DNA of 64,000 nt from SIG603 sp964370775 (GCA_964370775.1 CAYJKT010000010.1:21491-85490), one strand, 5' to 3'; shown: positions 17,075 through 25,832, numbered from the stretch's first letter. Notes: generated by a model from the sequence alone, not told the origin. Made by a program: numbers and translations.

Positions 17075-17686
17075 CTATCTACAATGTTTGATAGCTTCTA
17101 TAATTATGTCTGTAACATTATCAATAGAAAATGTTGACGTGTCAATTACTAAGTCGTAATTTGTAAGATCTTCCCAACGTTTATTGCTGTAAAAATTATG
17201 GTAATTAGAACGCTGTTTGTCCATTTTAGTAATGTAATCAGATGCTTTTTTAGGTTCGCACAGACCTTCTCTCACAACTCTTTCAAGTCTCTTCTCTTTT
17301 GGAGCATGGAAGAATACGTTAAGTACATTTGTGTGTTCTCTTAAAATGTAATCACCACAACGCCCAATAACGACACAAGGGCCTTCTTCAGCTGCTGATT
17401 TTATTATCTCTGTTTGCAGAATAAACAGTTTATCATTAATCGGCATATCTTGTGCAGTAGGTGTGCGGCCAAAAGGGTAATTTCCCATAATCATGGAATA
17501 TAGCAAGCTGTTTCCAGCTTTTTCGTCAGCGTTTTCAAATGCTTCTTCGCTCATTCCACTCTTTTTAGCAGCAATTTCTATTAATTCTTTGTCAAAATAT
17601 TTTACGTTTAATTTTTCAGCAAGAGCAATTCCGATTTGGCGACCGCCACTACCGAATTGTCTTGAAATTGTTATAACAGGTAACAT
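17075..17686 (-). CDS. Cytidylate kinase-like family protein
   Basis: 203 residues starting LPVITISRQFGSGGRQIGIALAEKL: a P-loop variant (SRQFGSGGR) typical of the AAA_26/cytidylate-kinase-like family rather than true Cmk. Later GRCGDYILRE and FFHAPKEKRLERV form the second nucleotide-binding part. The substrate is not established. AAAAGGAGAATTATT precedes the ATG on the minus strand. It stands alone between convergent spoVM and divergent flavodoxin genes. Confidence 0.8.
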   Translation of the reverse strand: MLPVITISRQFGSGGRQIGIALAEKLNVKYFDKELIEIAAKKSGMSEEAFENADEKAGNSLLYSMIMGNYPFGRTPTAQDMPINDKLFILQTEIIKSAAEEGPCVVIGRCGDYILREHTNVLNVFFHAPKEKRLERVVREGLCEPKKASDYITKMDKQRSNYHNFYSNKRWEDLTNYDLVIDTSTFSIDNVTDIIIEAIKHCR

Positions 17687-17873
17687 AATAATTCTCCTTT
17701 TCGAAATAAAACTAGTATAAAGGGGAAATCCTTACTACATGATTATAATATACTATTATACTTAATATGTCAAGACATTTATAAATAATTAACATAATTA
17801 AATATTATTTGTGCAATATAACAGGATTTTAGAAATAAATTTAGCAAAATAATTATTCATTTAATTAAATATT

Positions 17874-17907
17874 CACAATTGAAAACAAAATTGAATTGTG
17901 TTATAAT
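17874..17907 (+). promoter_or_regulatory. Promoter with CACAATT/AATTGTG dyad before the flavodoxin gene
   Basis: TTGAAA at 17879-17884, 17-nt spacer, TATAAT at 17902-17907. CACAATT (17874-17880) and AATTGTG (17894-17900) are perfect inverted repeats straddling the -35 and spacer, so a repressor is plausible. Confidence 0.6.
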
Positions 17908-17931
17908 AAATTAAAAAAAGGAGAGTGACTT

Positions 17932-18324
17932 ATGCAAGTATATTTCTTTACAAGAACAAATAGAAGTGAAAAAATTGCACAGGATATAGCAAAAGCTAAT
18001 AATGTGACAGCTAATAAAATAACTGACGGAATTGATTGGAGTGGGCCTATTAAGTTTTTAAAAGGTGGCGCTATGTCAAGTTCTAAAAAAGATGTAAAAG
18101 CTAATTATGAAAAAGTAAATGACAATGAGACTATAGTTTTAGTTTTCCCTGTATGGGCGGGCAGTTTTCCACCTGCTATTAGAACATTTGTAAACGAAAA
18201 CAGCAGAGGAAACATAATCGCAGTGCCGACTTCATTAGGCACAAAACTAAAGGATAGAGACGGTTTTAAAAAAATTATTGACTTGGTTGGAAAAGAGATA
18301 GAAACACCTGATATTTCTGAATAA
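17932..18324 (+). CDS. Flavodoxin-like protein
   Basis: 130 residues. The N-terminal strand and loop (VYFFTRTNRSEKIAQDIA) match the flavodoxin phosphate-binding T/SxTxxT-like loop (TRTNRSEK) and the segment ETIVLVFPVWAGSFPPAIRTFV corresponds to the flavin-side PVWxGxxPP loop common in small clostridial flavodoxins. It probably binds FMN and carries electrons or reduces small molecules. Ribosome site AAAGGAGAGTGACTT. Shorter than typical flavodoxins (about 140-160). Monocistronic, with its own promoter. Confidence 0.75.
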   Translation: MQVYFFTRTNRSEKIAQDIAKANNVTANKITDGIDWSGPIKFLKGGAMSSSKKDVKANYEKVNDNETIVLVFPVWAGSFPPAIRTFVNENSRGNIIAVPTSLGTKLKDRDGFKKIIDLVGKEIETPDISE

Positions 18325-18401
18325 GTAACTGACGTCATATATAATAAAGTTGATATGGGTTGTTCCAAAAATATGCCTAAGTTTAAAATGGAGGAATAGA
18401 T

Positions 18402-19547
18402 ATGTGTTTGCCAATCAAAATTTCAAAAGACAACGAGTATTTTGCGAAACTTAAAGAGAGTTTTGAAGAAAATATAAAAGAACTAAAAGCCAACAAAGAA
18501 AATAAAATTTTAGTGGACAAAGTAAGTAAAACGCAAGAAGAAATATTAATAAGTATAGAAGAATATTATAATGGAGATATAAACAAAGCAACAAAAAGAA
18601 TTAGTGATATTCTTAAAACTTTTAATAATGATATTATTGTTGTTACAGCTTTGAAAGATAATTTTGCACTCAATTTCTATAGGTTTTTATCTGAACAAAA
18701 CAAAGAACACTTTAGGTCGATACACGCAGAGAAATTTGACTTTTTTAAAGCACGAGTTGGAACTTCATGTGAAGAATATACAAGAAGCGACATGTTGCAT
18801 ATTCCTCTAAGTAGTCGTGAGAAAGTGAGCACTCAGAGATTTAGTATTCCAGGTGTTCCGTGCATTTATTTGGCTACATCATCATATTGTTGTTGGATTG
18901 AAATGGGAAAGCCAGAGAGTCAAAATTTTTATGTGTCAGCTTTTGAAATAAAGGAAAATGAAAATATAAAAGTCTTAAATTTAGCAGTATCTCAAAATGA
19001 TATTTTTCAAATAAATGAACGATTATCAACAGGCGAGAGAAAAACATATAATGGAGATAGTTTAGAAGAAATAAGAGAAAAACTGATAAAAATCTATCCG
19101 CTTGTAATTGCTACATCATTTAAAGTAACACAATCAGATAGGGTTTTTAAATCTGAATATATTATTTCTCAACTTATTATGATGACATTAAGGGAGTTAA
19201 AAATAGATGCTATATCATATTTTTCAAAACAAACTTATGATGATAATCCTATATGTGTTAATTTGGCAATACCTACGAGAAATACATCAAGTGCAAGCGA
19301 CCCTAAATTGTCTGATATTTGTGATAAGTTAGTAGTTAAGCAATCAATAAATATGAGAGAATTTCAAATGTTAGATAATATTTCAAAATTACGCCCAAAA
19401 AGATCAGGATATAATAGAGAAACTTATATAGAACAAGACGTTTTTTATGATCTACCTTTTGCTATAGCTGGCAAATTCACTGAATATAGAACCAGTGTTT
19501 TTCATCAATATGATAAGTATTTAGTTAACAGTAAAGAAATTAAATAA
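18402..19547 (+). CDS. RES-domain protein (putative NAD+-degrading enzyme), without adjacent antitoxin
   Basis: 381 residues. The N-terminal about 100 residues are helical. From about residue 110 the sequence FFKARVG, then QRFSIPGVPCIYLATS and CCWIEMGKPESQNFY, shows the Arg, Tyr/Ala-Thr and Glu pattern of the RES fold, which in RES-Xre toxin pairs degrades NAD+. There is no Xre/ParS antitoxin gene on either side: the neighbours are a flavodoxin-like gene and rplS. So it may be an orphan toxin, a self-regulated enzyme, or part of another process. GGAGGAATAGAT precedes the ATG. Family placement is by motif reading only. Confidence 0.6.
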   Translation: MCLPIKISKDNEYFAKLKESFEENIKELKANKENKILVDKVSKTQEEILISIEEYYNGDINKATKRISDILKTFNNDIIVVTALKDNFALNFYRFLSEQNKEHFRSIHAEKFDFFKARVGTSCEEYTRSDMLHIPLSSREKVSTQRFSIPGVPCIYLATSSYCCWIEMGKPESQNFYVSAFEIKENENIKVLNLAVSQNDIFQINERLSTGERKTYNGDSLEEIREKLIKIYPLVIATSFKVTQSDRVFKSEYIISQLIMMTLRELKIDAISYFSKQTYDDNPICVNLAIPTRNTSSASDPKLSDICDKLVVKQSINMREFQMLDNISKLRPKRSGYNRETYIEQDVFYDLPFAIAGKFTEYRTSVFHQYDKYLVNSKEIK

Positions 19548-19552
19548 AAAGC

Positions 19553-19581
19553 TTGATTTATTTAGATTTTAGTGATATAAT
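19553..19581 (+). promoter_or_regulatory. SigA promoter of rplS
   Basis: TTGATT at 19553-19558, 17-nt spacer, TATAAT at 19576-19581, about 140 nt upstream of rplS, leaving room for a structured leader. Confidence 0.7.
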
Positions 19582-19589
19582 ATTTAAGC

Positions 19590-19706
19590 ATTTGAGTCCG
19601 TAGGCTCCTCAAAAGCTGCCTATGGGGTTTGAATTAAGGCTTTTAAGCCGTAAAATTTAAAACAGACAGTCCGCTTTGCACTGCATAAGAATGTCGTATA
19701 ATCTTA
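19590..19706 (+). ncRNA. Structured 5' leader of rplS (L19-leader type)
   Basis: About 120 nt of untranslated sequence holds hairpins CCGTAGGC (19598-19605)/GCCTATGG (19618-19625) and GGCTT/AAGCC (19638-19649), then the AGGAGG-type ribosome site. L19 leaders that allow ribosomal protein autoregulation are known upstream of rplS in low-GC Gram-positives; assignment to that family is by position and helices, not by a covariance search. Confidence 0.5.
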
Positions 19707-19718
19707 GGAGGATTAAAA

Positions 19719-20066
19719 ATGGATGCTTTAAAATTGATGACAAACGCGTCAATGAAAGAAACTTTGCCTGAATTCAATATCGGTGATACAGTTAGAATCG
19801 GTGTTAACATTCGTGAAGGTGAAAAAGAGAGAGTTCAAAACTTTGAAGGTACAGTTATTGCTATCAAAGGTAGTGGTATCAGCGAAACTTTCACAGTTCG
19901 TCGTCTTTCTTACGGCGTTGGAGTAGAGAGAGTTTTCCCAATTCACTCACCAAACGTTAAAGAAGTAAAAGTTATCAGAAGAGGTAAAGTTAGACGTGCT
20001 AAACTATACTATCTACGTGATAGAGTTGGTAAAGCTGCTAAAGTTAAAGAGCAAATCAAAGGCTAA
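19719..20066 (+). CDS. rplS: 50S ribosomal protein L19
   Basis: 115 residues, the normal length. The diagnostic segments are FNIGDTVRIGVNIREGEKER, QNFEGTVIAIKG, TFTVRRLSYGVGVERVFP and KVRRAKLYYLRDRVGKAAK. L19 sits at the 30S-50S interface. CTTAGGAGGATTAAAA precedes the ATG. A terminator directly follows, so rplS may be its own unit with partial read-through to lepB. Confidence 0.98.
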   Translation: MDALKLMTNASMKETLPEFNIGDTVRIGVNIREGEKERVQNFEGTVIAIKGSGISETFTVRRLSYGVGVERVFPIHSPNVKEVKVIRRGKVRRAKLYYLRDRVGKAAKVKEQIKG

Positions 20067-20081
20067 TTTATTTCGTGATTT

Positions 20082-20110
20082 AAAAGGACAAGTTTATTTG
20101 TCCTTTTTTT
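20082..20110 (+). terminator. Rho-independent terminator after rplS
   Basis: AAAAGGACAA (20082-20091), loop GTTTAT, TTGTCCTTTT (20098-20107) then three more T: a classic intrinsic terminator. Confidence 0.88.
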
Positions 20111-20180
20111 CATTTTTCTCTTTTAATTTGTATAATAAAATGTTATAATGTAAAATGATATGAAAAAAGGGGGGCTAGGT

Positions 20181-20735
20181 TTGGAAAAAAGTAAGATTGG
20201 AATACAAGGTTTAATTTTTGAATGGATTGAAGAAATTGCGTTTGCTAGTATCGTGGTTATTTTTATTTTGTCGCTAGCATTTAAAAACGTAACAGTTTTT
20301 GGACCTTCAATGGAACCTAATTATATAGAAGAAGACAAGCTACTTGTTAGCGCTGTACACGGAGAGGCAGAATTTGGCGATGTTGTTGTTTTACTAGGTG
20401 TTTTAGAAACTCCGATAATTAAAAGAGTAGTTGCAACAGAGGGGCAAACTGTTGATATTGATGAAGAAACTGGGACAGTGTATGTTGACGGAGTAGCACT
20501 TGATGAAGCACAATTTGGGTTGGAGAATGGTATTACAACAAAGGGGTATACAAGCCTTGAACTGACTCCACTTCCACAAGTTGTTCCAGAGGGGCATGTG
20601 TTTGTTTTAGGAGACAACAGGGCAGTTTCTGAAGACAGCAGATATGCAGAAGTAGGCATGGTTGACGAAAGAAAAATTATAGGTAAAGCCGTGTTTAGGT
20701 TTTTCCCTTTAAGTGAATTTGGCACAGTAGAATAA
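20181..20735 (+). CDS. lepB: Signal peptidase I
   Basis: Cleaves signal peptides from exported proteins. One N-terminal membrane helix (FASIVVIFILSLAF, about residues 25-40), then the catalytic serine in FGPSMEPNY and catalytic lysine in IIKRVVATEGQTV, and the GDNRAVSEDSR signature. ATG at 20160 is also open (7 extra residues), but the AAGGGGGG stretch before TTG at 20181 makes the latter a likely start. An extended -10 (TGTTATAAT near 20138-20150) lies upstream. lepB between rplS and rbgA is common in Clostridia. Confidence 0.93.
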   Translation: MEKSKIGIQGLIFEWIEEIAFASIVVIFILSLAFKNVTVFGPSMEPNYIEEDKLLVSAVHGEAEFGDVVVLLGVLETPIIKRVVATEGQTVDIDEETGTVYVDGVALDEAQFGLENGITTKGYTSLELTPLPQVVPEGHVFVLGDNRAVSEDSRYAEVGMVDERKIIGKAVFRFFPLSEFGTVE

Positions 20736-20747
20736 TATAGAGGTAAT

Positions 20748-21614
20748 ATGAGAAATATAGAAGATATTCAATGGTTTCCCGGCCACATGGCTAAAACCAG
20801 AAGAAAAATGGAGAGCAGTTTAAAGCTTGTTGACATAGTGGCAGAACTAGTTGATGCTAGAATTCCAGTGAGTAGCAGAAATCCTGTTATTAATGGAATT
20901 GTGAACAATAAGCCTAGAATTATTCTTTTAAATAAAGCTGACATGGCAGATAGAAAGCAAACTGCACGTTGGATAGAGCATTTTAAAAATCAAAAGATAA
21001 CTGCAATTCCAATAGACTGTAAAAACGGTAGAGGACTTAACAAGATTTTACCTGTTTGCAAAGAGGTTTTGACAGAGCAAATTGCTGCTTGGAACAGAAA
21101 AGGCATGGTAGGCAGACCTATTAGAATTATGGTAGTTGGTGTTCCTAACGTTGGCAAATCATCTTTGATTAACAGAATGTGTTTAGGTGGTAAAGCTGGT
21201 AAAGCTGCTGTTCAAGATAAACCAGGCGTTACACGAGATAACAAGTGGTTTACAATTGGCAAAGGTTTTGAGCTACTAGACACCCCAGGTGTTTTGTGGC
21301 CAAAATTTGAAGACCCAATAGTAGGGCAAAGATTAGCTTTTACAGGCGCTGTAAAAGATGATGTTATAGATGTTGAAAGTCTTTCTTGCAGATTGCTTGA
21401 AGAACTAGACGTACTGTATCCAGATGCAGTTAAAGCGAGGTATTCCGTTGAGTTTGAAAAAGGTTTAGAAGGTTACAAAATTCTTGAAACTATCGGCAGA
21501 AAAAGAGGTATGTTAATCTCTGGTGGTGAGGTTGATACACTAAGAGCCGCTATAAATGTGCTTGATGAGTTTAGAGGAGCTAAAATAGGTAACATTACTT
21601 TAGAGCAGATATAA
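20748..21614 (+). CDS. rbgA: Ribosome biogenesis GTPase RbgA/YlqF
   Basis: 288 residues. IQWFPGHMAKTRRKMES at the N-terminus and a circularly permuted GTPase with G4 (LLNKADMA) before G1 (VGVPNVGKSSLINRM, about residue 125) and G3 (DTPGVLWPKFEDP) identify it. RbgA is needed for late 50S assembly. AGAGGTAAT precedes the ATG. The order rplS-(lepB)-rbgA-rnhB is shared with Bacillus. Confidence 0.95.
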   Translation: MRNIEDIQWFPGHMAKTRRKMESSLKLVDIVAELVDARIPVSSRNPVINGIVNNKPRIILLNKADMADRKQTARWIEHFKNQKITAIPIDCKNGRGLNKILPVCKEVLTEQIAAWNRKGMVGRPIRIMVVGVPNVGKSSLINRMCLGGKAGKAAVQDKPGVTRDNKWFTIGKGFELLDTPGVLWPKFEDPIVGQRLAFTGAVKDDVIDVESLSCRLLEELDVLYPDAVKARYSVEFEKGLEGYKILETIGRKRGMLISGGEVDTLRAAINVLDEFRGAKIGNITLEQI

Positions 21615-21625
21615 TTGGAGGATGT

Positions 21626-22225
21626 ATGGATTTTACTTTTGAGAAAAATGCATCATTAAATGGTTATAAAGCAGTATGCGGAGTAGACGAAGCTGGCAGA
21701 GGACCTCTTGCCGGCTCTGTTTTTGCTGCAGCTGTTATTTTACCAGATGATATCGAGATTGAAGGCTTGAATGACTCGAAAAAGCTAACAGAAAAAAAGA
21801 GAGAAGCTCTGTATGATATTATTATAGAAAAAGCATTAGCGTATTCTGTAGTATCTGTTGACAACACTGTTATTGATGAAGTAAACATATTAAACGCCAC
21901 TTTCATGGCTATGAAAAAAGCAAGTGAAGAAGTTAAGGCAGATTATGCTTTGATTGACGGAAACAGAATGCCTCCACTTAACATAAATGGTGAGACAATA
22001 GTGAAAGGTGACTCAAAAAGTCCGTCGATAGCTGCTGCGTCTATACTTGCCAAAGTTGCAAGAGACAGAGAGATGATAGAACTTTCAAAAGTGTATCCTC
22101 AGTATTTTTTTGAGAAACATAAAGGATATGGAACTAAACTACATAAAGAAGCTTTGTTAGAGCACGGAGCAAGTCCAATTCACAGAAAGAAGTTTACTGA
22201 AACATTTTTAAGTAAGAAAGGCTAA
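21626..22225 (+). CDS. rnhB: Ribonuclease HII
   Basis: Removes ribonucleotides from DNA and RNA primers. 199 residues with GVDEAGRGPLAGSV (two catalytic acidic residues about 19-20), the LIDGNRMP Asp strand and the SIAAASILAKVARD motif with the fourth Asp. GGAGGATGT precedes the ATG. Directly followed (3 nt) by yraN. Confidence 0.96.
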   Translation: MDFTFEKNASLNGYKAVCGVDEAGRGPLAGSVFAAAVILPDDIEIEGLNDSKKLTEKKREALYDIIIEKALAYSVVSVDNTVIDEVNILNATFMAMKKASEEVKADYALIDGNRMPPLNINGETIVKGDSKSPSIAAASILAKVARDREMIELSKVYPQYFFEKHKGYGTKLHKEALLEHGASPIHRKKFTETFLSKKG

Positions 22226-22228
22226 CTT

Positions 22229-22582
22229 ATGGCAGATAACAGGAACGGAGTTATAGGCGAGGAGTATACCGAAAAATACTTAAAAAAGCAAGGGTATGAG
22301 ATTTTAGAGAAAAATTATCACTCTAGATTTGGCGAAATTGACATAATTGCAAAGAATGATAAATATATTATATTTGTAGAAGTGAAAACTAGAGATGAAA
22401 AGCATTTATATCACCCTTTTCAGGCTGTTACAAAATCTAAACAGAGCAAAATAATTCTTACAGCACAGTTATATTTGCAAAAAAAGCGTACAAATTTGCA
22501 ACCTAGGTTTGATGTAGCTGGTGTGATATGCAAAAATAACACTGTAGTTAAAATTGACTATATACCTAATGCTTTCTATTAA
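22229..22582 (+). CDS. YraN/UPF0102 family putative endonuclease
   Basis: 117 residues with the restriction-endonuclease-like core GEEYTEKYLKKQGYEILEKN, FGEIDIIAKND and YIIFVEVKTRD (GEIDI...EVKTR is the PD-(D/E)xK signature). Family members may resolve Holliday junction-like DNA, but the cellular role is unproved. It partners rnhB in most genomes. Confidence 0.9.
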   Translation: MADNRNGVIGEEYTEKYLKKQGYEILEKNYHSRFGEIDIIAKNDKYIIFVEVKTRDEKHLYHPFQAVTKSKQSKIILTAQLYLQKKRTNLQPRFDVAGVICKNNTVVKIDYIPNAFY

Positions 22583-22593
22583 CAGGAGGGTCA

Positions 22594-23502
22594 ATGAGAT
22601 ATTTTGATTTACATTGCGACACTATTACAGAAGCAGTGATTAGAAAACAGAGTTTGTACAATAACAACTTGCAAGTTGATTTAAAACACTGCGACCTATT
22701 CGAAACATACATTCAGTGCTGTGCAGTATTTATTGAAGACAATGTAGACACTAAAGATTGTTTTAATATATATATATGCTATAGTTCTGAGTTTAGGGAG
22801 TATAACACTGCTCCAACTAATACAGAGCTAGAAAACACACATAAGAATGGTGGCTATGTTTTATTACCAACGATTGAAAACGCAAAAGCTTTGAGTGGAG
22901 ATATTAGAAATCTAACAAGACTAAAAAAAGACGGCGTTAGAATGATGACACTAACATGGAACGCAGATAATGAGCTTGGTGGAGGAATTAGAGGAACAGG
23001 TTTAGGCATTACCGAGTTTGGTAAAAGTGTGGTGTGTGAAATGGATAAGTTAAACATGATTGTTGATGTTTCCCACGCAAGCGAAAAGTTGTTTTACGAC
23101 ATTTGTTCCATTACATCGAAACCTATTGTAGCTTCACATTCAAATGTAAAAAACTTATGTTCTAACCCTCGTAATTTAACTGATGAACAAATAAAAGAGA
23201 TTATTAGAAGAAAAGGTTTAATAGGGGTAAATTTTTATACACCTTTTTTAGAAAATGATGAAGAAACAGCAAGCATAGATAGCATTGCCGCTCATATAGA
23301 ATATATTTTGTCCTTAGGTGGCGAAAAAACTGTGGCGTTAGGTAGCGATTTTGACGGTGCAACTTTGCCTAAAGATATGATAGGTTTGCAGTCAGTACCG
23401 TTGATATATGAAAAGATGTTGCGTTTGAACTATAAAGAAAGCATGTTAGATGATATTTTTTATAGTAACGCATATAATTTTTTCATTAGCTTTGACAATT
23501 AA
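22594..23502 (+). CDS. Membrane-dipeptidase family (M19) zinc dipeptidase
   Basis: 302 residues. The metal ligands typical of M19 are visible: FDLHCDT (residues 4-10), a central Glu region (LLPTIENAKALSG), VDVSHASEKLFYDI and ASHSN (His residues) and GSDFDGAT. No signal peptide, so it is probably cytosolic, hydrolysing small dipeptides from imported peptides or wall turnover. AGGAGGGTCA precedes the ATG. The promoter of thrC lies over its last codons. Confidence 0.9.
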   Translation: MRYFDLHCDTITEAVIRKQSLYNNNLQVDLKHCDLFETYIQCCAVFIEDNVDTKDCFNIYICYSSEFREYNTAPTNTELENTHKNGGYVLLPTIENAKALSGDIRNLTRLKKDGVRMMTLTWNADNELGGGIRGTGLGITEFGKSVVCEMDKLNMIVDVSHASEKLFYDICSITSKPIVASHSNVKNLCSNPRNLTDEQIKEIIRRKGLIGVNFYTPFLENDEETASIDSIAAHIEYILSLGGEKTVALGSDFDGATLPKDMIGLQSVPLIYEKMLRLNYKESMLDDIFYSNAYNFFISFDN

Positions 23503-23520
23503 TACAAATTGTTGTATAAT
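23492..23520 (+). promoter_or_regulatory. Consensus SigA promoter of thrC inside the dipeptidase 3' end
   Basis: TTGACA at 23492-23497, 17-nt spacer, TATAAT at 23515-23520: a perfect consensus, about 60 nt before thrC. Confidence 0.8.
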
Positions 23521-23581
23521 TCTTTTTAGCTACAGATTTATTTTTATTATTACCACAGATAGGTGGGGAATGGAGAAGGAA

Positions 23582-25072
23582 ATGAATTACAAAAGTACTA
23601 GAAACAGCAGTTTAAACTGCACAGCTTCACAGGCGATTGCACAGGGAATTTCAGAAGAGGGGGGACTTTTTGTTCCAACATCTTTACCTGATTTTTCATC
23701 TGAGATAGAGAGCTTAATTGGTTTAGATTATAAACAAAGAGCTTCAAAAATTATGTCACTATTTTTAACTGATTTTACAGAAGAAGAAATTAGTAAATCT
23801 GTAAACAGTGCGTATGATTACGCAAAGTTTGATGGTGATATTCCTGCAAAGGTTCAAAAAATAGATAAAAACGTGAGTATGCTAGAGCTTTGGCACGGTC
23901 CAACTTGTGCTTTCAAAGATATGGCACTTCAAATTCTGCCTCATTTGTTGACAATTTCTCTTAAAAAATGTGGTGGAGATAAAAAAGCTGTTATTTTGGT
24001 TGCTACATCAGGCGACACTGGTAAAGCTGCGTTAGAAGGCTTTAAAAATGTAGACGGTACAGAGATTATAGTTTTCTATCCATCTGGTGGTGTTAGCCCA
24101 ATGCAGTTAAGACAAATGAACACACAAGAGGGTGACAACTTAACAGTTTGCGCTGTTGAGGGTAATTTTGATGACTGCCAAACAGGTGTTAAAATCATCT
24201 TTACTAATGACGAAGTTAAAACAAAACTAGCAGATAACAACTTATGCTTCTCTAGCGCTAATTCGATTAACTGGGGAAGACTATTACCTCAAATTGTGTA
24301 CTATTTCTCAACTTATGCTGATTTATGCGACAGCAAAACTATAAAGTATGGTGACAAAATTAACTTTGTAGTTCCAACAGGTAACTTTGGTAATATTTTG
24401 GCTGGCTACTATGCAAAAGAAATGGGATTGCCGATAGGTAAACTTATCTGTGCATCTAACTCAAACAATGTTTTAACTGACTTTATAAACACAGGTAAGT
24501 ATGATAAAAACAGAGATTTCTATACAACGATTTCTCCATCTATGGATATTTTGGTGTCTAGCAACTTAGAGCGCCTATTATATAGATTATGTGGCGAAAA
24601 TTCAGACAAACTAACTGAGTGGATGAACGCTTTGAATACAAAAGGTGATTATACTATTGATAAAGCGATTGCTGATAAAATCAAAGCAGAATTTTATGCT
24701 GGAAAATGCGACGACAAAGAAACTGTTAGCACTATAGCTGATTGGTACAAAAAACATGATTACTTGCTAGACCCTCACACTGCAGTTGCGGCAAAAGTTT
24801 ATGAAAACTATGTAGCAGAAACAGGAGATAGCACACATACAGTAGTTGTATCAACTGCTAGCCCATACAAGTTCTCTGAAAGTGTTGCAGAAGCTTTAAA
24901 TATAGAAAACACTGGCGACGAATTTGCGCTAACAGAAAAATTACAAGAAGTTAGTGGAATGAAAGTGCCTGCTCAAATTACAGAGCTACAAACAAAAGAG
25001 ACTAGATTTGATAATTTAGTAGATAAATCAACTATTATAGACTTTGTTTTAAAACACTTAGAGGTAAAATAA
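23582..25072 (+). CDS. thrC: Threonine synthase
   Basis: PLP enzyme converting O-phosphohomoserine to threonine. The N-terminus NYKSTRNSSLNCTASQAI is typical, and the PLP lysine lies in HGPTCAFKDMALQ (about residue 110), with SGDTGKAALEG phosphate loop after it. 496 residues from the ATG at 23582, which has GGAGAAGGA just before; the longer open frame back to 23450 would run into the dipeptidase gene. No other threonine genes lie in the window. I see no T-box or leader peptide in the short 5' region. Confidence 0.94.
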   Translation: MNYKSTRNSSLNCTASQAIAQGISEEGGLFVPTSLPDFSSEIESLIGLDYKQRASKIMSLFLTDFTEEEISKSVNSAYDYAKFDGDIPAKVQKIDKNVSMLELWHGPTCAFKDMALQILPHLLTISLKKCGGDKKAVILVATSGDTGKAALEGFKNVDGTEIIVFYPSGGVSPMQLRQMNTQEGDNLTVCAVEGNFDDCQTGVKIIFTNDEVKTKLADNNLCFSSANSINWGRLLPQIVYYFSTYADLCDSKTIKYGDKINFVVPTGNFGNILAGYYAKEMGLPIGKLICASNSNNVLTDFINTGKYDKNRDFYTTISPSMDILVSSNLERLLYRLCGENSDKLTEWMNALNTKGDYTIDKAIADKIKAEFYAGKCDDKETVSTIADWYKKHDYLLDPHTAVAAKVYENYVAETGDSTHTVVVSTASPYKFSESVAEALNIENTGDEFALTEKLQEVSGMKVPAQITELQTKETRFDNLVDKSTIIDFVLKHLEVK

Positions 25073-25073
25073 T

Positions 25074-25760
25074 ATGGCATTGTTTGCAATAGCAGACTTA
25101 CATTTGTCTCTTGGAACAAACAAACCAATGGATGTTTTTGAGGGATGGCACAACTATGTTGAGAAAATTGAAACCAATTGGCGTAAGATAGTTAAAGACA
25201 CTGACACAGTGGTGATTGCCGGTGATATTTCGTGGGCAATGAAACTAGAGGACACAGCAAAAGATTTCGATTTTATCAATAAATTACCAGGTAAAAAGAT
25301 TATCTTAAAAGGTAACCACGATTATTGGTGGACTACAAAAAGAAAAATGGATAATTACCTTGACGACATGGGTTTTCACACTATCAAAATTTTGCATAAT
25401 TCATGCGAAGTTGTTGGTGATATAGCCGTGTGTGGCACAAGAGGCTGGATGTATAATTCAAGTTCTGAGGAAGATATAAAAATCACAAAAAGAGAAGCTG
25501 GCAGACTGAGAACGTCGATTTTAACAGCAATAGACGAGGGCAAAGAACCTGTTGTGTTCTTGCATTACCCTCCAGTGTATGATGTGTACATCAGCGAAGA
25601 AATATTGAACGTTTTAGAAGAGTTCAGTATAAAGCGTTGCTACTTTGGTCATATTCATGGTAAACTAGCGTCTAAAAAAACTACTATAGGCGACTATAAT
25701 GGTATAAAAATGGCTTTAATTGCATGTGATTATCTAAATTTTTGTCCACTTTTAGTTTAA
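25074..25760 (+). CDS. Calcineurin-like metallophosphoesterase
   Basis: 228 residues. Metal-site motifs are in order: FAIADLHLS, VVIAGDISWA, LKGNHDYWW, FLHYPP and FGHIHGK. Families with this layout act on phosphodiesters or UDP-sugar lipids; the substrate is not readable. TAGAGGTAAAATAAT precedes the ATG 1 nt after the thrC stop, so it is co-transcribed with thrC. Confidence 0.88.
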   Translation: MALFAIADLHLSLGTNKPMDVFEGWHNYVEKIETNWRKIVKDTDTVVIAGDISWAMKLEDTAKDFDFINKLPGKKIILKGNHDYWWTTKRKMDNYLDDMGFHTIKILHNSCEVVGDIAVCGTRGWMYNSSSEEDIKITKREAGRLRTSILTAIDEGKEPVVFLHYPPVYDVYISEEILNVLEEFSIKRCYFGHIHGKLASKKTTIGDYNGIKMALIACDYLNFCPLLV

Positions 25761-25823
25761 AAATATAATTTATCAATAAATTAAAAAATATATTAAAATA
25801 TACTAGTAAAATCGATTAATGTG

Positions 25824-25832
25824 TGTTATAAT
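25824..25832 (+). promoter_or_regulatory. Extended -10 promoter of tig
   Basis: TGT followed by TATAAT (25827-25832), about 50 nt before tig; no good -35, so the TGn extension probably compensates. Confidence 0.5.

Noticed and set aside
18357..18401. 14-codon ATG ORF between flavodoxin and RES genes
   Set aside because: It has no ribosome site, no recognisable sequence, and its end is the ribosome site of the RES gene.
23521..23581. T-box or leader-peptide control of thrC
   Set aside because: The leader is only about 55 nt, with no T-box sequence, threonine-rich short ORF or terminator.
23450..23581. Upstream extension of thrC
   Set aside because: It lies within the dipeptidase gene and over the thrC promoter; the ATG at 23582 has its own ribosome site and gives the family length.
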